Assembly (NCBI RefSeq): GCF_030687835.1 | Contig: NZ_CP117449.1 | Coordinates: 1,302,001-1,366,000, forward strand | Origin: Pseudomonas hefeiensis | GTDB lineage: Bacteria; Pseudomonadota; Gammaproteobacteria; Pseudomonadales; Pseudomonadaceae | DNA: 64,000 nt | Direction: 5' to 3' | Shown: in pieces, positions 18,310 to 28,739 of the stretch | Layout of the letters: every line of letters begins with the position of its first letter | How positions within the stretch are numbered: the stretch's first letter is position 1 | Made by a program: the position numbers and the translations under genes | Notes under the pieces: generated by a model | What the model was told of the DNA's origin: nothing | The model's input: the letters and a program-made list of their open reading frames with translations, nothing else | Databases searched by the model: none

Positions 18310-18383
18310 GTGACTGTTTCAAGGGCTGGAGAGGGATGGGCACGATAGCACGCCGTATGCGGCGATGGGCCCCGGCGCCAGGC

Positions 18384-21198
18384 TTATCTGAGCATGCTCT
18401 GGGTCTTCCTCAATCGACCGATGGTTGCCTCCATTTCCCTTCTCAGGCTTTGCGGTGTGTCGCCACTGGATTGGCCAAATATTTTGCTGAGCGGCCGGTA
18501 GGTATTGACGGCGTCAAGTTGTGCCTCGGCAAACAGCGTATCGATGTGGGCCATCTGTGCGTTCAACACTTCAATCATGCCGTTGATGTGCGTATCTGCC
18601 CGGGCGATTTTTTCCTCGGTCAGTTCATGACTTGCAGCGCCAATTTCATGAATGATTTCGATGGTTCCCAAAACAGCGCCAACCACGGCTCCTACTTCGC
18701 TGGCGGCCACGGTTCCTGTCGCTTTCAGCGCTATTTTGGTGCCCGTGCTGGTCACTTCCTTTCCCGCTTTCAAGACGTTCTTTTGGGACGGCGCGCTGAC
18801 TGCATGGGCCAGGTCCCGGGCTTTTGCCTTGGCATAGTGAGAAAAGTCCATATTTTTGTATTCGCCTTTCCTGACGATTTTTTCAGGGTCCAGTTTCCGG
18901 CTCTTGAAGTTGACCGCTGCGCTGAGACTCAACCGCTCCAGCGCATAATCCAGACCAATGCTTACCGCTTTGCTGGTCGCGAATCCCAACGCGGCTCCCA
19001 GCACCATGCCGGGAGGGCCTGCGACGCTGCCCATTGCGGCGGTGGCGATGCCAACCGCCACCCCCGTTCCGTAACTGATCGCCTGTGCACCTACATGGGC
19101 GGCGACACGGACCGCCGCGGAGTGGATGTGTGCTGTTGTCGAGCGATGGCTGGCCAGTTGAGTTTGCGCTTCGCTGGCTCTGCGTGAAGTCAGCTTCATG
19201 ATGTCCGTGAACTTTCTGATCTCCTTGTTCAGTCGGTTACGTTTGCTCCGCTGTTGCCAATAGGCAGCGCTCTGGGCCTTTCTCGCATCTCTCTGGGCCG
19301 CGGTCTCGACGATCAACCCTTGGTCGTCGGTAAACGTCATCGGGTTATTGCCGACAAAGCCATACAGGTTCAACCCGTCCACATCCCCCGCCGGGTCCGC
19401 GCTGACCCACCGCTGCAACCACGGGGCGTAGTAACGCGCGCCGTAGTAATACAACCCGCTGGTGTCCATTTCCTTGCCTGAATAACGAAGGGTCTTGTAG
19501 TCGACTTCAAGGCTGGAGCGGGCGGCGCGCCAGGCGGTGCCACCGAAGGGGTAGTAGTGCTCAAGGCTGATCAAGGCACCGTGGCGGTCCAGTTCCAAGG
19601 AGCTGGAGCCCAAGTGATCGTCGAGGTTGTAGCGCAGTTGGTCGGCTTCAATGGCGCTTGGCTGGCCGGCTTCCCAATGCAGGCAACGAACGCTTCCATG
19701 GGCCAATGCACAGGTGACCACGTGCAGTTGTTCGCCGTGGCTGCTGGTGCGGATTTCCAGGCCCGGCAAATATCGCGTTTCGTGGCGAGTGCTGGCGGTG
19801 GTGTGGGTCTTGCTGACCCGTTCGCCCTGGCTGTAAAGACAGGTTTCGTCATCGTCCGGCAAACCGTTGTCGCGTTTGAGCAAGGTGACTTTACTGAGCT
19901 GGTCGCGAGCGTCCCACACCAGCGACTGCGCGCCGCGTTGCAGGTAAAGCTGGTTGCCATGGGCATCGAACAGCGCGTCGAAAGCCGGTTCAGGTTCGCC
20001 TTCGGTCCACTGCACGCCTCGGTTGCTGTGAGGGTCGATGCGCAGTGTCCGGGTGTGATTGTTGCCGTCGCGAACATTGACGCAGTCGGGTCAGGTTGTT
20101 GCCGGCGTCGTAGTCATAAAGCTGGGTGTAGTTGAAACGATGCCCGGGGTCGATGGGGACGACTGGCTCGGGTAAGCCGGGATGCAGGTGAGGTATCGCG
20201 CCCTCGAAACCGCTGGCGCTGAGCAAACGGTAGAGCGAGTCGTAGGTAAAGTCGCGATGACCCTCTATGCGCTGGTTGGCAAAGAACAGAGGGGCGACGG
20301 TAAGGTCTTCGATACGTAGCACATTACCCATGGGGTCATGCAGGTACGCCAGGTTCTGGAGCAGGGCTTGCCCGGATTTTCCAGCCTTGAGGGTGCTCAG
20401 TTGATCGGTGGCCGGGTCATAGGTCCAGCGACTGGTCACGCCGTTGGCCGTCTCTTGCCGCTCGATCTGGCCGGCGGCGTTGTAGCGGGCGTCCAGCAGA
20501 ATCGGTTGTGGCGTGTCCTGGTCCTTGAGTTGCAAGTCCACCTGCTTGAGCTGCCCGCCGATGTCCAGGCGCAGGTAACGGCGGTGGCCAGCGGCGTCGG
20601 TCTGGCTCACGGGGGTGCCAAGGGCGTCGAGGGTTTGCTCACAGATGTGGGGGATAGCGTCGGTAAAACGGCGTACCTGGCGCAACGGTTCGCCTGACAG
20701 CCCGTAACTGTCCAGATGCACAGTGCCCGAGGGGTCACTCTGCTCAAACAACTGCCCGCGCAGGTTGTGATCAGCATCGGCCGTGGCGTCGGCGTAGGTG
20801 AAGGTGTCGACCTCGGCTTGGCCGTTTTCTTCCAGGGCGATCGGGCGCAGTTGAAGGTCATAGGCAATACGCCAATGATTGGCGCGCTGATCCCAGCGTT
20901 GCCGGGTTTCACCCGCCAGGCCCGGTAATTCCAGGCGCCATCCGGCATCGACGCTGTCGCTACGCAGCGCATGACCTGCGAGGTTATAGAGGTTGGCCTG
21001 GTTGGGTTTGGGGGCATGGCCGAAAAGACGAGGGTCCCACTGCTCAACGAGGTGGCCGATGAGATTGTGGTGCTGGCGGGATATCAATGCGGCGGCGAGG
21101 GGAGAGGCCTGGCTGCGCAAGTACATGGTTTGTCGCACGGGCAGGCCCCGGCCATCGACGGCAATGACCTCTGGCGTATGGAAGTGGACGCTAGTCAT
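18384..21198 (-). pseudogene. tccC: TcC-type toxin component, first paralogue (frameshifted)
   Basis: The reading frame starts at 21198 (GGAGG site upstream) with RHS/YD repeats of the TcC shell and runs to the YDYDAGNNLTRLR stretch. It is then broken at about 20076-20080 by one extra base: minus-strand CGTCAATGTTCG where CGTCATGTTCG restores the frame and gives RHVRDG, matching THVREG in the neighbouring paralogue. The second part continues through the RHS core (YYYGARYYAPWLQRW, DPAGDVDGLNLYGFVGNNP). It ends in a C-terminal region of about 310 residues that is unlike the paralogue. That region is rich in Gly/Ala hydrophobic segments (for example GTGVAVGIATAAMGSVAG and ASEVGAVVGAVLG) and is presumably the toxin. 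Its activity is not recognised. Either a pseudogene or an assembly error. Confidence 0.85.
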
Positions 21199-21275
21199 CG
21201 GTCAACGACCTCCAGAGGGTTCGTCGGTCTGATCCTTGGTTGAGATGGACGAGCCCTGCTGCTTCACCCGATGCT

Positions 21276-24062
21276 TCATCTCAGTCCCCTTGGGGCGGCG
21301 GAGTGAGCGTGCCGTCTCAGGTATTGGTTGTCCGTTGTCCCCATGGCTTTGTACTCGGCGAGCCCTCGTTGCGCGTGTGCGATATCGGAAAGGGTCGCCT
21401 GGGTTTTGCGGCGCAAGCCCGATCGTGTGATGGGTGCCAATACTTCCGGGGGCGTCATGTAGTTAACGTTGGGGAGCACATCGCGCGGGTAAATGACGTC
21501 TCGGCCCAGGGTATTGAAAGCATTTTCGGCCCATGCGGAACGTTGCTCGACCGCTGTTTTCCAGTCGGCGAGCATCGTTTCTATTTTGGCGATCTTGACC
21601 GGATCAAGCCGGTTTTTGATGTCTTCGGCCTCCACGGCCCTGGCGAACATATTGAGGGTGGCGGGGATGATAGGTATCCACGACGTCATGACCCTGTTCA
21701 TTACAAAAACCGGGTTGAGGACGGTGTTGAGCGCCGGGTGGATCAGCTCAGTCTTCACATCCCGCCAGTGCTTGATTTCCTTGGCTGGCGCGTAACCCAG
21801 CTTGCGATCAATGGCCTCAACGGACATCTGTGAGGTTTGCGGTATGAGCGCGCCCATCAACTTCGTGCTCTTTAAAATCGGCTCTGCCATCGCGCCGGCG
21901 ACATCCCCGCCAGCGTTGCCACCCGCCAATCCGCTGACCGTTGTATAGGGCGTGGTGAAAGGTGCGTCGGGCAGCACCACGTCGACCAGCTCTGTGCCCA
22001 CCACGCCGCCTTCATAGCCGAAGACCCCGGTTGCTACCTCGCCCACCAGATTCCCCATCAGGCTCCTGACGGGACTTTTCTGCTGGATAATATTGTGAAG
22101 TTGCCCCAGTAACTGATTGGAGTGTCCACTGAGTTCCGAAAGGAAATTTGAGTAAAGCATGATCACGCTTTCTGCTTTTGCCTGCCCGTCAGTATCCAGA
22201 TAACGCAGCGGATTGTTCCCCACGAACGTGTACCTGTTCAGCCCATCCACATCCCCTGCCGGGTCGGCACTGACCCAACGCTGCAGCCATGGCGCGTAGT
22301 AACGTGCGCCGTAGTAATACAGCCCGCTGAGGTCCATTTCCTTGCCCGAATAGCGCACGGTCTTGTAGCTCGCTTCAATCGCCGAGCGCGCCACCATCCA
22401 TGCCGTTGCGCCGAACGGGTAATAGCCTTCGTGACTGATCAATTGCGCCTGCTGATCCAGCTCCATCATGCTTGAGCCCAGGTGGTCTTCCAGGCTGTAG
22501 CGCAATTGATCGGCGTCGATGTCTGCCGGCTTGCCCGTCACCCAATGCAAGCAGCGGACGTTGATGAAACCGGTATCGAGGGTGATGACGTGCAGCTCCT
22601 CACCGTTGTCCCGGGTGCGGATCTCCAGGCCCGGGAGATAGCGTACATCCTGGAAATGGTTGCGCTTGGCGCTATGGGTTTCATGACGCTTGTAGACCCG
22701 TGCTCCCTGGCTATAGCGATAATGTTCTTCGTCATTGGCGGCGTTTTCGCGGTCGATCAGGGTGATCGCTGCCAGTTGGTCCCGAGCGTTCCATTGCAGG
22801 TTCTGTCCAGGCTGCAATGCCAGGAGATTGCCATGGCGATCGAACAGCGTGTCGAATGACGGGGCAGGGTCACCAGGCTGGTATCGCACCCCTCGGTTGC
22901 TGCCCGGGTCGATGAACATCTGCCGGGTGTAACCGGCGCCTTCACGCACATGGGTGAGCTTGGTCAGATTGCCGCCCTTGTCATACTCATAGGTTTGCAG
23001 GTAGTTGAGCCGGTTGTTGGGGTCGGTCGGCAGGGGCAGGCCAGGTGTGTCCGAGGGCGGGCCATCGTCGTAACCGCTGGCACGGGTCAACCGATAGAGC
23101 GAGTCGTAGCTGAAGGCACGATGGCCGTCGACTCGTTGGTTGGCGAAATGGCTAGGCGTATAGGTGTGGTCGAAAATTCGGGTGATGTTGCCCACCGGGT
23201 CGTGGACATATTCGAAGTCCATCAGTGCGGGGGCCTGGGTCTTTTGCGAACGTTGTCTGAGCAGTCGAGCGCTGGCCGGGTCATAGCTCCAGTGGCTGGT
23301 AACGCCGTTACCCGCGTGCTGTTCGATGATTTGCCCGGCGGCATTGTATTGGGCATCGTGCAACACCGGCTGCCAGTCGCTTTGCCCCTTGAGTCGCAAC
23401 TGCACCTGCTTGAGCTGCCCGGCCAGATCGTAGCGCGACTGTTGCTGGTGTTCACCGGCATCGGTCCGCTCAAGGACCGCGCCCGAAGGCCCGAGGCGAC
23501 GACGGCTGGTAAACGCCTTGCTGTCGTGAAAAATACGCGTCTCACAGAGCGGCAGGCCGACCAGGGCATAACTGTCCAGACGCACCGTACCCGAGGGGTC
23601 GACCTGCTCAAGCAACTGCCCGCGCAGGTTGTGATCGGCATCGGCCGTGGCATCGGCGTAGTTGAAGGTATCAACTGCGACCTGACTGCTTTCCTTCAGG
23701 GCCACCGGGCGCAGTTGCGGGTCATAGGCAACACGCCAATGACTGCCGCGCTCATCCCAGCGCTGCAAGGTTTCACCCGCCAGGCCCGGCAATGCCAGGC
23801 GCCATCCGCCATCGATGCTGGTGGTACGCAGCGGGCGACCGGTGAGGTTGTAGACGTTGCGCAGGTTGGCCGTTTGCGTACCGTAGAAACGTGGGTCCCA
23901 TCGGGCGATAAGGCGCCCGGCGACGTCATACACCTGGGCCGTGACCAGCGTTTGAGTGTCGTCGTTGGTCGAGCGGCGCCAGTAGTCCACTCGCCTGACC
24001 GACCCTGCTCGTGCGTCAAGTACCGACAGGCGCGGTGTACCGCCGTAAGTTTGCCTGCTCAC
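21276..24062 (-). CDS. tccC: TcC-type toxin component, second paralogue (intact)
   Basis: A 928-residue TcC protein with a GTG start three bases after the TcB stop codon. Residues about 1-600 are RHS/YD repeats that close the TcB-TcC cocoon. The conserved core (YYYGARYYAPWLQRWVSADP, then GDVDGLNRYTFVGNNP) ends near residue 620, where TcC proteins cleave themselves and release the C-terminal toxin inside the shell. The last 305 or so residues form the variable toxin region, with Gly-rich hydrophobic stretches (GVFGYEGGVVGTELVDVVL; TVSGLAGGNAGGDVAGAMAE) followed by an alpha-helical charged tail. I recognise no known ADP-ribosyltransferase, deamidase or kinase motif in it. With TcB and TcA it would form an injection toxin aimed at insects or other hosts. 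Confidence 0.9.
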   Translation of the reverse strand: MSRQTYGGTPRLSVLDARAGSVRRVDYWRRSTNDDTQTLVTAQVYDVAGRLIARWDPRFYGTQTANLRNVYNLTGRPLRTTSIDGGWRLALPGLAGETLQRWDERGSHWRVAYDPQLRPVALKESSQVAVDTFNYADATADADHNLRGQLLEQVDPSGTVRLDSYALVGLPLCETRIFHDSKAFTSRRRLGPSGAVLERTDAGEHQQQSRYDLAGQLKQVQLRLKGQSDWQPVLHDAQYNAAGQIIEQHAGNGVTSHWSYDPASARLLRQRSQKTQAPALMDFEYVHDPVGNITRIFDHTYTPSHFANQRVDGHRAFSYDSLYRLTRASGYDDGPPSDTPGLPLPTDPNNRLNYLQTYEYDKGGNLTKLTHVREGAGYTRQMFIDPGSNRGVRYQPGDPAPSFDTLFDRHGNLLALQPGQNLQWNARDQLAAITLIDRENAANDEEHYRYSQGARVYKRHETHSAKRNHFQDVRYLPGLEIRTRDNGEELHVITLDTGFINVRCLHWVTGKPADIDADQLRYSLEDHLGSSMMELDQQAQLISHEGYYPFGATAWMVARSAIEASYKTVRYSGKEMDLSGLYYYGARYYAPWLQRWVSADPAGDVDGLNRYTFVGNNPLRYLDTDGQAKAESVIMLYSNFLSELSGHSNQLLGQLHNIIQQKSPVRSLMGNLVGEVATGVFGYEGGVVGTELVDVVLPDAPFTTPYTTVSGLAGGNAGGDVAGAMAEPILKSTKLMGALIPQTSQMSVEAIDRKLGYAPAKEIKHWRDVKTELIHPALNTVLNPVFVMNRVMTSWIPIIPATLNMFARAVEAEDIKNRLDPVKIAKIETMLADWKTAVEQRSAWAENAFNTLGRDVIYPRDVLPNVNYMTPPEVLAPITRSGLRRKTQATLSDIAHAQRGLAEYKAMGTTDNQYLRRHAHSAAPRGLR

Positions 24063-24065
24063 TCG

Positions 24066-27000
24066 TCAGCTTCCCGGGTCCGTGTCGTTGTAGTCGTGGT
24101 CGCACAGGTACCAGGGATGATGCACATGCCAGGCTTCATGGCCCTTGGCATTGACGACCTTGACCAGGCGTCCTGGCGGATCGTAGAACTGCTGGTCGTG
24201 GTAGCCGTGCAGGCGCAGCGAGGCGTCGTTGATGTAGCGCCAGGCGTCGGCGAAATACGGCCGATAAACCCGCGTGACCAGCCCTTTGTTGTTGTATTCG
24301 ACCCGTTCGCTGACGCGCCAGCGCGGGTCGGCCAGGTGCTGCAACGGTTCCTCGTTCTGCAACACCAGCGAGCCGTCCTCGGCCACGGCATAGGCTTCTC
24401 CAGGCTCGACCCGCTGCTTGGTTTGCAAGGTGCGGCCGAATCCGTCGATGGCGCTGAGGGTGATGCGGATCTGTTGCAACGGATCGTTCGGGTAGCGATC
24501 GGCGCTCAGTACCACGCTGTGAACCGGCTCCCGGGCCGTGGTCTGGATCAGCGTCCACAACTGTTCTTCGGCGGCGGTGCGTTCGGCCAGCCGCGCCAGG
24601 TGAGTGCGCGCCCAAGCGCGGACATGGCCGCTGGGCATCAAGTAGCGGGCGCTGATCCACTCGTTGCGCTGCGCAAGGGAGATTTGGGCGGGGTCGAGCG
24701 CGCCCATCCAGCTGAACTCGTCGGTGCGCACGGCACTGGCGATTCTGCCCAGGGTCGCTTCGGGGTGCTCGATGGCGTAAGCCGGTGTCTCGTCGTCGGG
24801 TGGCTCATAAGTATCGATGGCATCGAAGCCTGCCGGCAGGCCATTTTCGGTGCCGAAAAACGTAATGCCCAAAGGCACACCGTCGGGGCCATACAGCGCT
24901 TGCTGGACGTTGTCGTTGGCGTCGATGATGGTCTGTGGCAACAGCGAGTGATAGTTGTATTCGACCTGGGTCGTACAGCCGTCCGGCAGGGTAATGGCGG
25001 TGGTCATCAGGTGATAGGCATCGTACGTCAGCGTTGTAACACCATGACTTTGGGTTTCCTGCAGGGCGTTGATCCGGAAGAAGCCGTCAAGCGATTGGTA
25101 GGTGGCAAAACCGCTTTTTTTCGACCAGAGATTTTCGGCGGTGTCTTCGTCCGGATCTTCTGGCAGAAACAACTGCATGGGCTCAAAGCCGATTTCTTCC
25201 AGTTGCCCGCGGATGTCGAAGGGCGGTGGCACGGCGTCGTAGGCGTCCAGCGCCTGCTTGTCGAACTCGGCCGTCTCCAGCGGGCCGAGCAACGCCTGGA
25301 ACGCAACATCGCCTTGGTCGTCGCGCAGGTAGTTCTGTTCCTCAAGCGCCACCAATTGGCGTGCGGCTTGCCATTGCGAGGAGTCGTGATGTTCGAGGAA
25401 GGTTTCATAGCTGATCTGGCGAGGGTTGAGGCCTTGCGGCAGTTCGCCTTTGGGGCGTTGCAAAGCGTTGGCCCGACTGCGCCAGGGCAGGCCCAGGCGC
25501 TGACGCAAGCCGGTTTCGTCGAACAGGTGCAGGTGCTCGGCCCGGCTCTCGATAAGGTGGAATACTTGCTGCTGCTCATCATGGGCATCGAGCCACCAGG
25601 TGTTCTCGTCTTCATCGTCGAAGGGGGGCGGGTCGAGTGGCGTAAGGCGCCGGGCGTAATGGATGACGAAGCCGTGAATAAGCTGGCCGTAGAGATTCCA
25701 TTTCAGATTGATGCCGTGCTGGCTTTGCGGGTCATGGGTAAAACCGTCGTATTGATGGCTGAGCGCCTCCAGATCCAGTATCAGCAGGCTTTTGTGGTGG
25801 GGATGGGGTTGGCGCAGCAAATAGCGTTGTTGCGTCACGGTGTAAGGCCGGGCCGTATCGCTCGAGTCGGCGGGATGGGTTTCGGTGCGCAACACCTGGC
25901 CGCCCAAGGCATAAGCCATTTCCCGGGCGGTATCGGGGTCGGGCACGATGATCTCGTCGGCCTCGTCGCCTTCATGGAAACGGCTCAACAGCGCAGGGCC
26001 AAGTGGCACGGCGTCATCGTCGCCGTCGAAACAGTCCTTGAGAGGTTGATTGACGGTTCGGCCGGTGTGGAACCAGGTCTTGACCAGTACCGGCGCGGTA
26101 AAGCCGGTTTCCAGTTCACCGTCGGGCAGCTCGCTGTCCACCTGATGCAACCGACCGAAGCCCCGGAACTCACGGTGATAGCCGTCGTAGTCGCCTTCGA
26201 AATAGGTGAAGCGCTGGGTCAGGCAATTGCCAGTGATTTCATCCAGCTGTTGCTGACAGGCCAACAACGGCAGGGCCATGGGCAGATAACAGGTCACTTG
26301 CTCGCCCTTCACCCGGCGCTGTGCTTTTTCATCCAGCCAGTACTGCGCACTGCTGCGATAGGTCAGGATGGTGCTGCAGCCCATATTGTTATTGGTGGCG
26401 TTGAGCAGATAGGGCCGCGCCGCGACGAAGTCATAACGCCAATGTCTGGGCTTCATATCGGGGGGCATGTGGGGCACGCTCAGCATCAGACTGGCGCAAC
26501 CCAGGCCCTGCAGATCGGCCAGGATGACCTGGCACAGGTTGTCGTACCGCACGCCCGCCGGCCATTGCACCTTGACGGGAGTTTGCTCAAGACCATTGCC
26601 GCCGTGGTTGAGGTAGATATCGAAACAGTCGCTGTTCAGGTAGATCAGCGCGGGCGCCCCGGCGCCGTCCAGGTCGGCGATCCGCACCCGGTCGGCGTCG
26701 AATTGCTCGTAGCTGAAGGGCAGGGCGCTCATGACAAAACCCTCGCCGAAACGCCCGTGCCCCAGGTTCGGCCAGCACTTGATTTCATCGAAGCGAATCC
26801 GGCACAGCTCGGTGCTGTCGCTGCCCAGCAAATTACCGAACAGCACCAGCTCGCTGCGCGAGTCACTGAACAATGGCAGGGCGCTGTCCGGCTCATGGGG
26901 AACATTCACCCCCGGTGCGAACCCTTGCTCGCGGAGATTGGCGTACAGCCGAACGCTTTTGGGACCGATCATGGCCAGGGAGCGCAAACCGTCGCCGTTC

Positions 27001-28538
27001 AAATCGCTCAGTTGCGCGGCGGGGTGCAGGAACTCCGTGGGAAAACGATCAAACGGGGTGAAGGTCGACCAGCTACGGTCCGGGTTGAGGGTATGGAAGC
27101 CACTCATGCCAGGCTGGGCAATGACCCAGTTGAGGCGGCCGCTGCCGGTCAGATCGGTCAGCACCTGTATCACTGCCGGTTTTTGACTGGCGACCGGGAT
27201 ACTGTCCAGGCGTGACCACGGCCCATAACCGATGGCATCGTCATCGGGTCCGGCGCGCTCAGGTTCGCGGTAATACCAGGCATCGGTGTAGCGGCACAGA
27301 AAACCCGGAAGACCTTCGCCATACAGGTCCACGCATTGGTAATGCTGGCCGGCTTCGAGGGCGGGCATTGTCTCAAGGTCGAAGAATTTTTCGGGTGCCA
27401 GGTTGAGGTCGAAATCGGTGTACTGCAACTCGACCGGAGGGTTGTAATCGACACGGCCTTCAGCGTCCCAGTCCTGATAATGGGCGGCTGTCAGCAGGCT
27501 GTAGCCCAGCACGGTGGCGGTGTATTCCAGCACCAGCCGCCGGACCAGGGCCGGTTCAGTATCGGCCACGGCGGGGACGTGGTGGAACATCAACACCTGA
27601 TGACACAGGCGACGCGTGCCGACCTCAAAACCGTATCGATAGGTGTGAAACGGGTCGCTGCGCAGCAGCCAGGGCGCCTCTTCGGGTGCTTGCCAGGAAG
27701 GTTGTTGCGCAAGATCGAGGGTGCGTTGCCCATAGTCGAACAGCAGGTGAAAGTGCCAGTTGCGCTGGGCCGGGTCGGGGTCTTCGAAGCAGTACAGGGT
27801 GTCACTGGCGCTGGCGTTGCCATAGCACACCCGCCGCAGGTAGCGCTGAGCGCGGTAGTCATGGGGACCGTCCAGCGCGCCAGGGTCAGCCTGGTACTCA
27901 TAGTAGATGTGCTCGCCTGCCGGGCTGACTTCTTCGAGCAGCAACCATTCGGCGATGCGTGGCGGTTTTGGGGGATCGGGCTCGGCGTCGGGTTCAGGCT
28001 CGGTTTCAGGTTCGGCAATGCGCGACGCGTCGGTTTTGCCGTAGCAATACACATGGCCGTTGCTGCCCTGGACACGCCAGAACGGTGCCTGGCCGTCGGT
28101 GGGTGTCCACAATTCATAAATATCGAAGGTGCTTTCGGTCCTGGGGTAATAGCGCACCACCGAGCAGGTTGCACTGCCGGGGCCTGCCAGCGTGCGAATG
28201 AGCGGTACCTCGTTGTGGAGTTCGGGCCAGCGGTCAACCCCACCGGCGTCGACCATGACATCCTCATCAGCGTAGTGCGGCACACCTCTGCTGGTTTTAC
28301 GGGTGATGCTGGCGATGGAAAGTTGCATGCCGATACCGAAGATGCCATTACCACCCTGGCTGCTGTAATGCACGGTCAGCGCGGGCGTCAGGTGCCGGGC
28401 GGCGGACAGGGGTAACGGCAGTTCAAAAGAGCTTGCCCCTCGCGTGCCGACAGGGCCGAGGCTGTTGCCGAGGGTGGCGATAGACGCACTGCCGGCGATG
28501 GTCGGGGGCACGATCTGGAGGGGTGCTTGTTCTGCCAT
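24066..28538 (-). CDS. tcdB: TcB component of the insecticidal toxin complex (SpvB/TcdB-like)
   Basis: A 1490-residue protein. The N-terminal SpvB-like domain (about 1-340) begins near GSASIATLGNSLGPVGTRGA. FG-GAP-like beta-propeller repeats follow (AQLSDLNGDGLRSLAMIGP, RIADLDGAGAPALIYLNSD), then the TcdB middle domains and RHS-type strands (RYINDASLRLHGYHDQQFYD). In Tc toxins the propeller docks on TcA and acts as the gate, while the rest forms the cocoon with TcC. An acidic proline-rich linker of about 18 residues lies near residue 185 (E/P/D repeats). ATG 28538 is chosen over 28547 because the purine-rich AGAGATGATC sits at a better distance. A lux-box-like palindrome lies 78 bases upstream. 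Confidence 0.92.
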   Translation of the reverse strand: MAEQAPLQIVPPTIAGSASIATLGNSLGPVGTRGASSFELPLPLSAARHLTPALTVHYSSQGGNGIFGIGMQLSIASITRKTSRGVPHYADEDVMVDAGGVDRWPELHNEVPLIRTLAGPGSATCSVVRYYPRTESTFDIYELWTPTDGQAPFWRVQGSNGHVYCYGKTDASRIAEPETEPEPDAEPDPPKPPRIAEWLLLEEVSPAGEHIYYEYQADPGALDGPHDYRAQRYLRRVCYGNASASDTLYCFEDPDPAQRNWHFHLLFDYGQRTLDLAQQPSWQAPEEAPWLLRSDPFHTYRYGFEVGTRRLCHQVLMFHHVPAVADTEPALVRRLVLEYTATVLGYSLLTAAHYQDWDAEGRVDYNPPVELQYTDFDLNLAPEKFFDLETMPALEAGQHYQCVDLYGEGLPGFLCRYTDAWYYREPERAGPDDDAIGYGPWSRLDSIPVASQKPAVIQVLTDLTGSGRLNWVIAQPGMSGFHTLNPDRSWSTFTPFDRFPTEFLHPAAQLSDLNGDGLRSLAMIGPKSVRLYANLREQGFAPGVNVPHEPDSALPLFSDSRSELVLFGNLLGSDSTELCRIRFDEIKCWPNLGHGRFGEGFVMSALPFSYEQFDADRVRIADLDGAGAPALIYLNSDCFDIYLNHGGNGLEQTPVKVQWPAGVRYDNLCQVILADLQGLGCASLMLSVPHMPPDMKPRHWRYDFVAARPYLLNATNNNMGCSTILTYRSSAQYWLDEKAQRRVKGEQVTCYLPMALPLLACQQQLDEITGNCLTQRFTYFEGDYDGYHREFRGFGRLHQVDSELPDGELETGFTAPVLVKTWFHTGRTVNQPLKDCFDGDDDAVPLGPALLSRFHEGDEADEIIVPDPDTAREMAYALGGQVLRTETHPADSSDTARPYTVTQQRYLLRQPHPHHKSLLILDLEALSHQYDGFTHDPQSQHGINLKWNLYGQLIHGFVIHYARRLTPLDPPPFDDEDENTWWLDAHDEQQQVFHLIESRAEHLHLFDETGLRQRLGLPWRSRANALQRPKGELPQGLNPRQISYETFLEHHDSSQWQAARQLVALEEQNYLRDDQGDVAFQALLGPLETAEFDKQALDAYDAVPPPFDIRGQLEEIGFEPMQLFLPEDPDEDTAENLWSKKSGFATYQSLDGFFRINALQETQSHGVTTLTYDAYHLMTTAITLPDGCTTQVEYNYHSLLPQTIIDANDNVQQALYGPDGVPLGITFFGTENGLPAGFDAIDTYEPPDDETPAYAIEHPEATLGRIASAVRTDEFSWMGALDPAQISLAQRNEWISARYLMPSGHVRAWARTHLARLAERTAAEEQLWTLIQTTAREPVHSVVLSADRYPNDPLQQIRITLSAIDGFGRTLQTKQRVEPGEAYAVAEDGSLVLQNEEPLQHLADPRWRVSERVEYNNKGLVTRVYRPYFADAWRYINDASLRLHGYHDQQFYDPPGRLVKVVNAKGHEAWHVHHPWYLCDHDYNDTDPGS

Positions 28539-28615
28539 CGGGATCATCTCTGTTAGCCGACGCCAGGGCGAATACCCGGCATGACTTCAGGATGCCAAGA
28601 GATGGTCATTGGGTA

Positions 28616-28635
28616 ACCTGTCAGATCTGACAGGT
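28616..28635. promoter_or_regulatory. perfect lux-box-like palindrome upstream of TcB
   Basis: ACCTGTCAGATCTGACAGGT is a perfect 20-bp palindrome with the CT-N12-AG layout of lux/las-rhl boxes. It lies about 70-80 bases upstream of the TcB start. Close copies lie before the two TcA-side genes (38832 and 41986). Confidence 0.7.
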
Positions 28636-28739
28636 AGGCGGGCATGCCGATGAACGGCTGAACTCACGCCCGGCGGTGAGCATCCCGTGGGCGCGAGCAG
28701 TCCATCACATCCAACATCTTCGCTGATGGTTGCACCGCT

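Noticed and set aside
22950..27215. 1421-residue open frame antisense to tccC and tcdB
   Set aside because: It arises from the codon bias of the toxin genes on the other strand. The sequence is low-complexity Gln/Val/Gly-rich and resembles no protein family.
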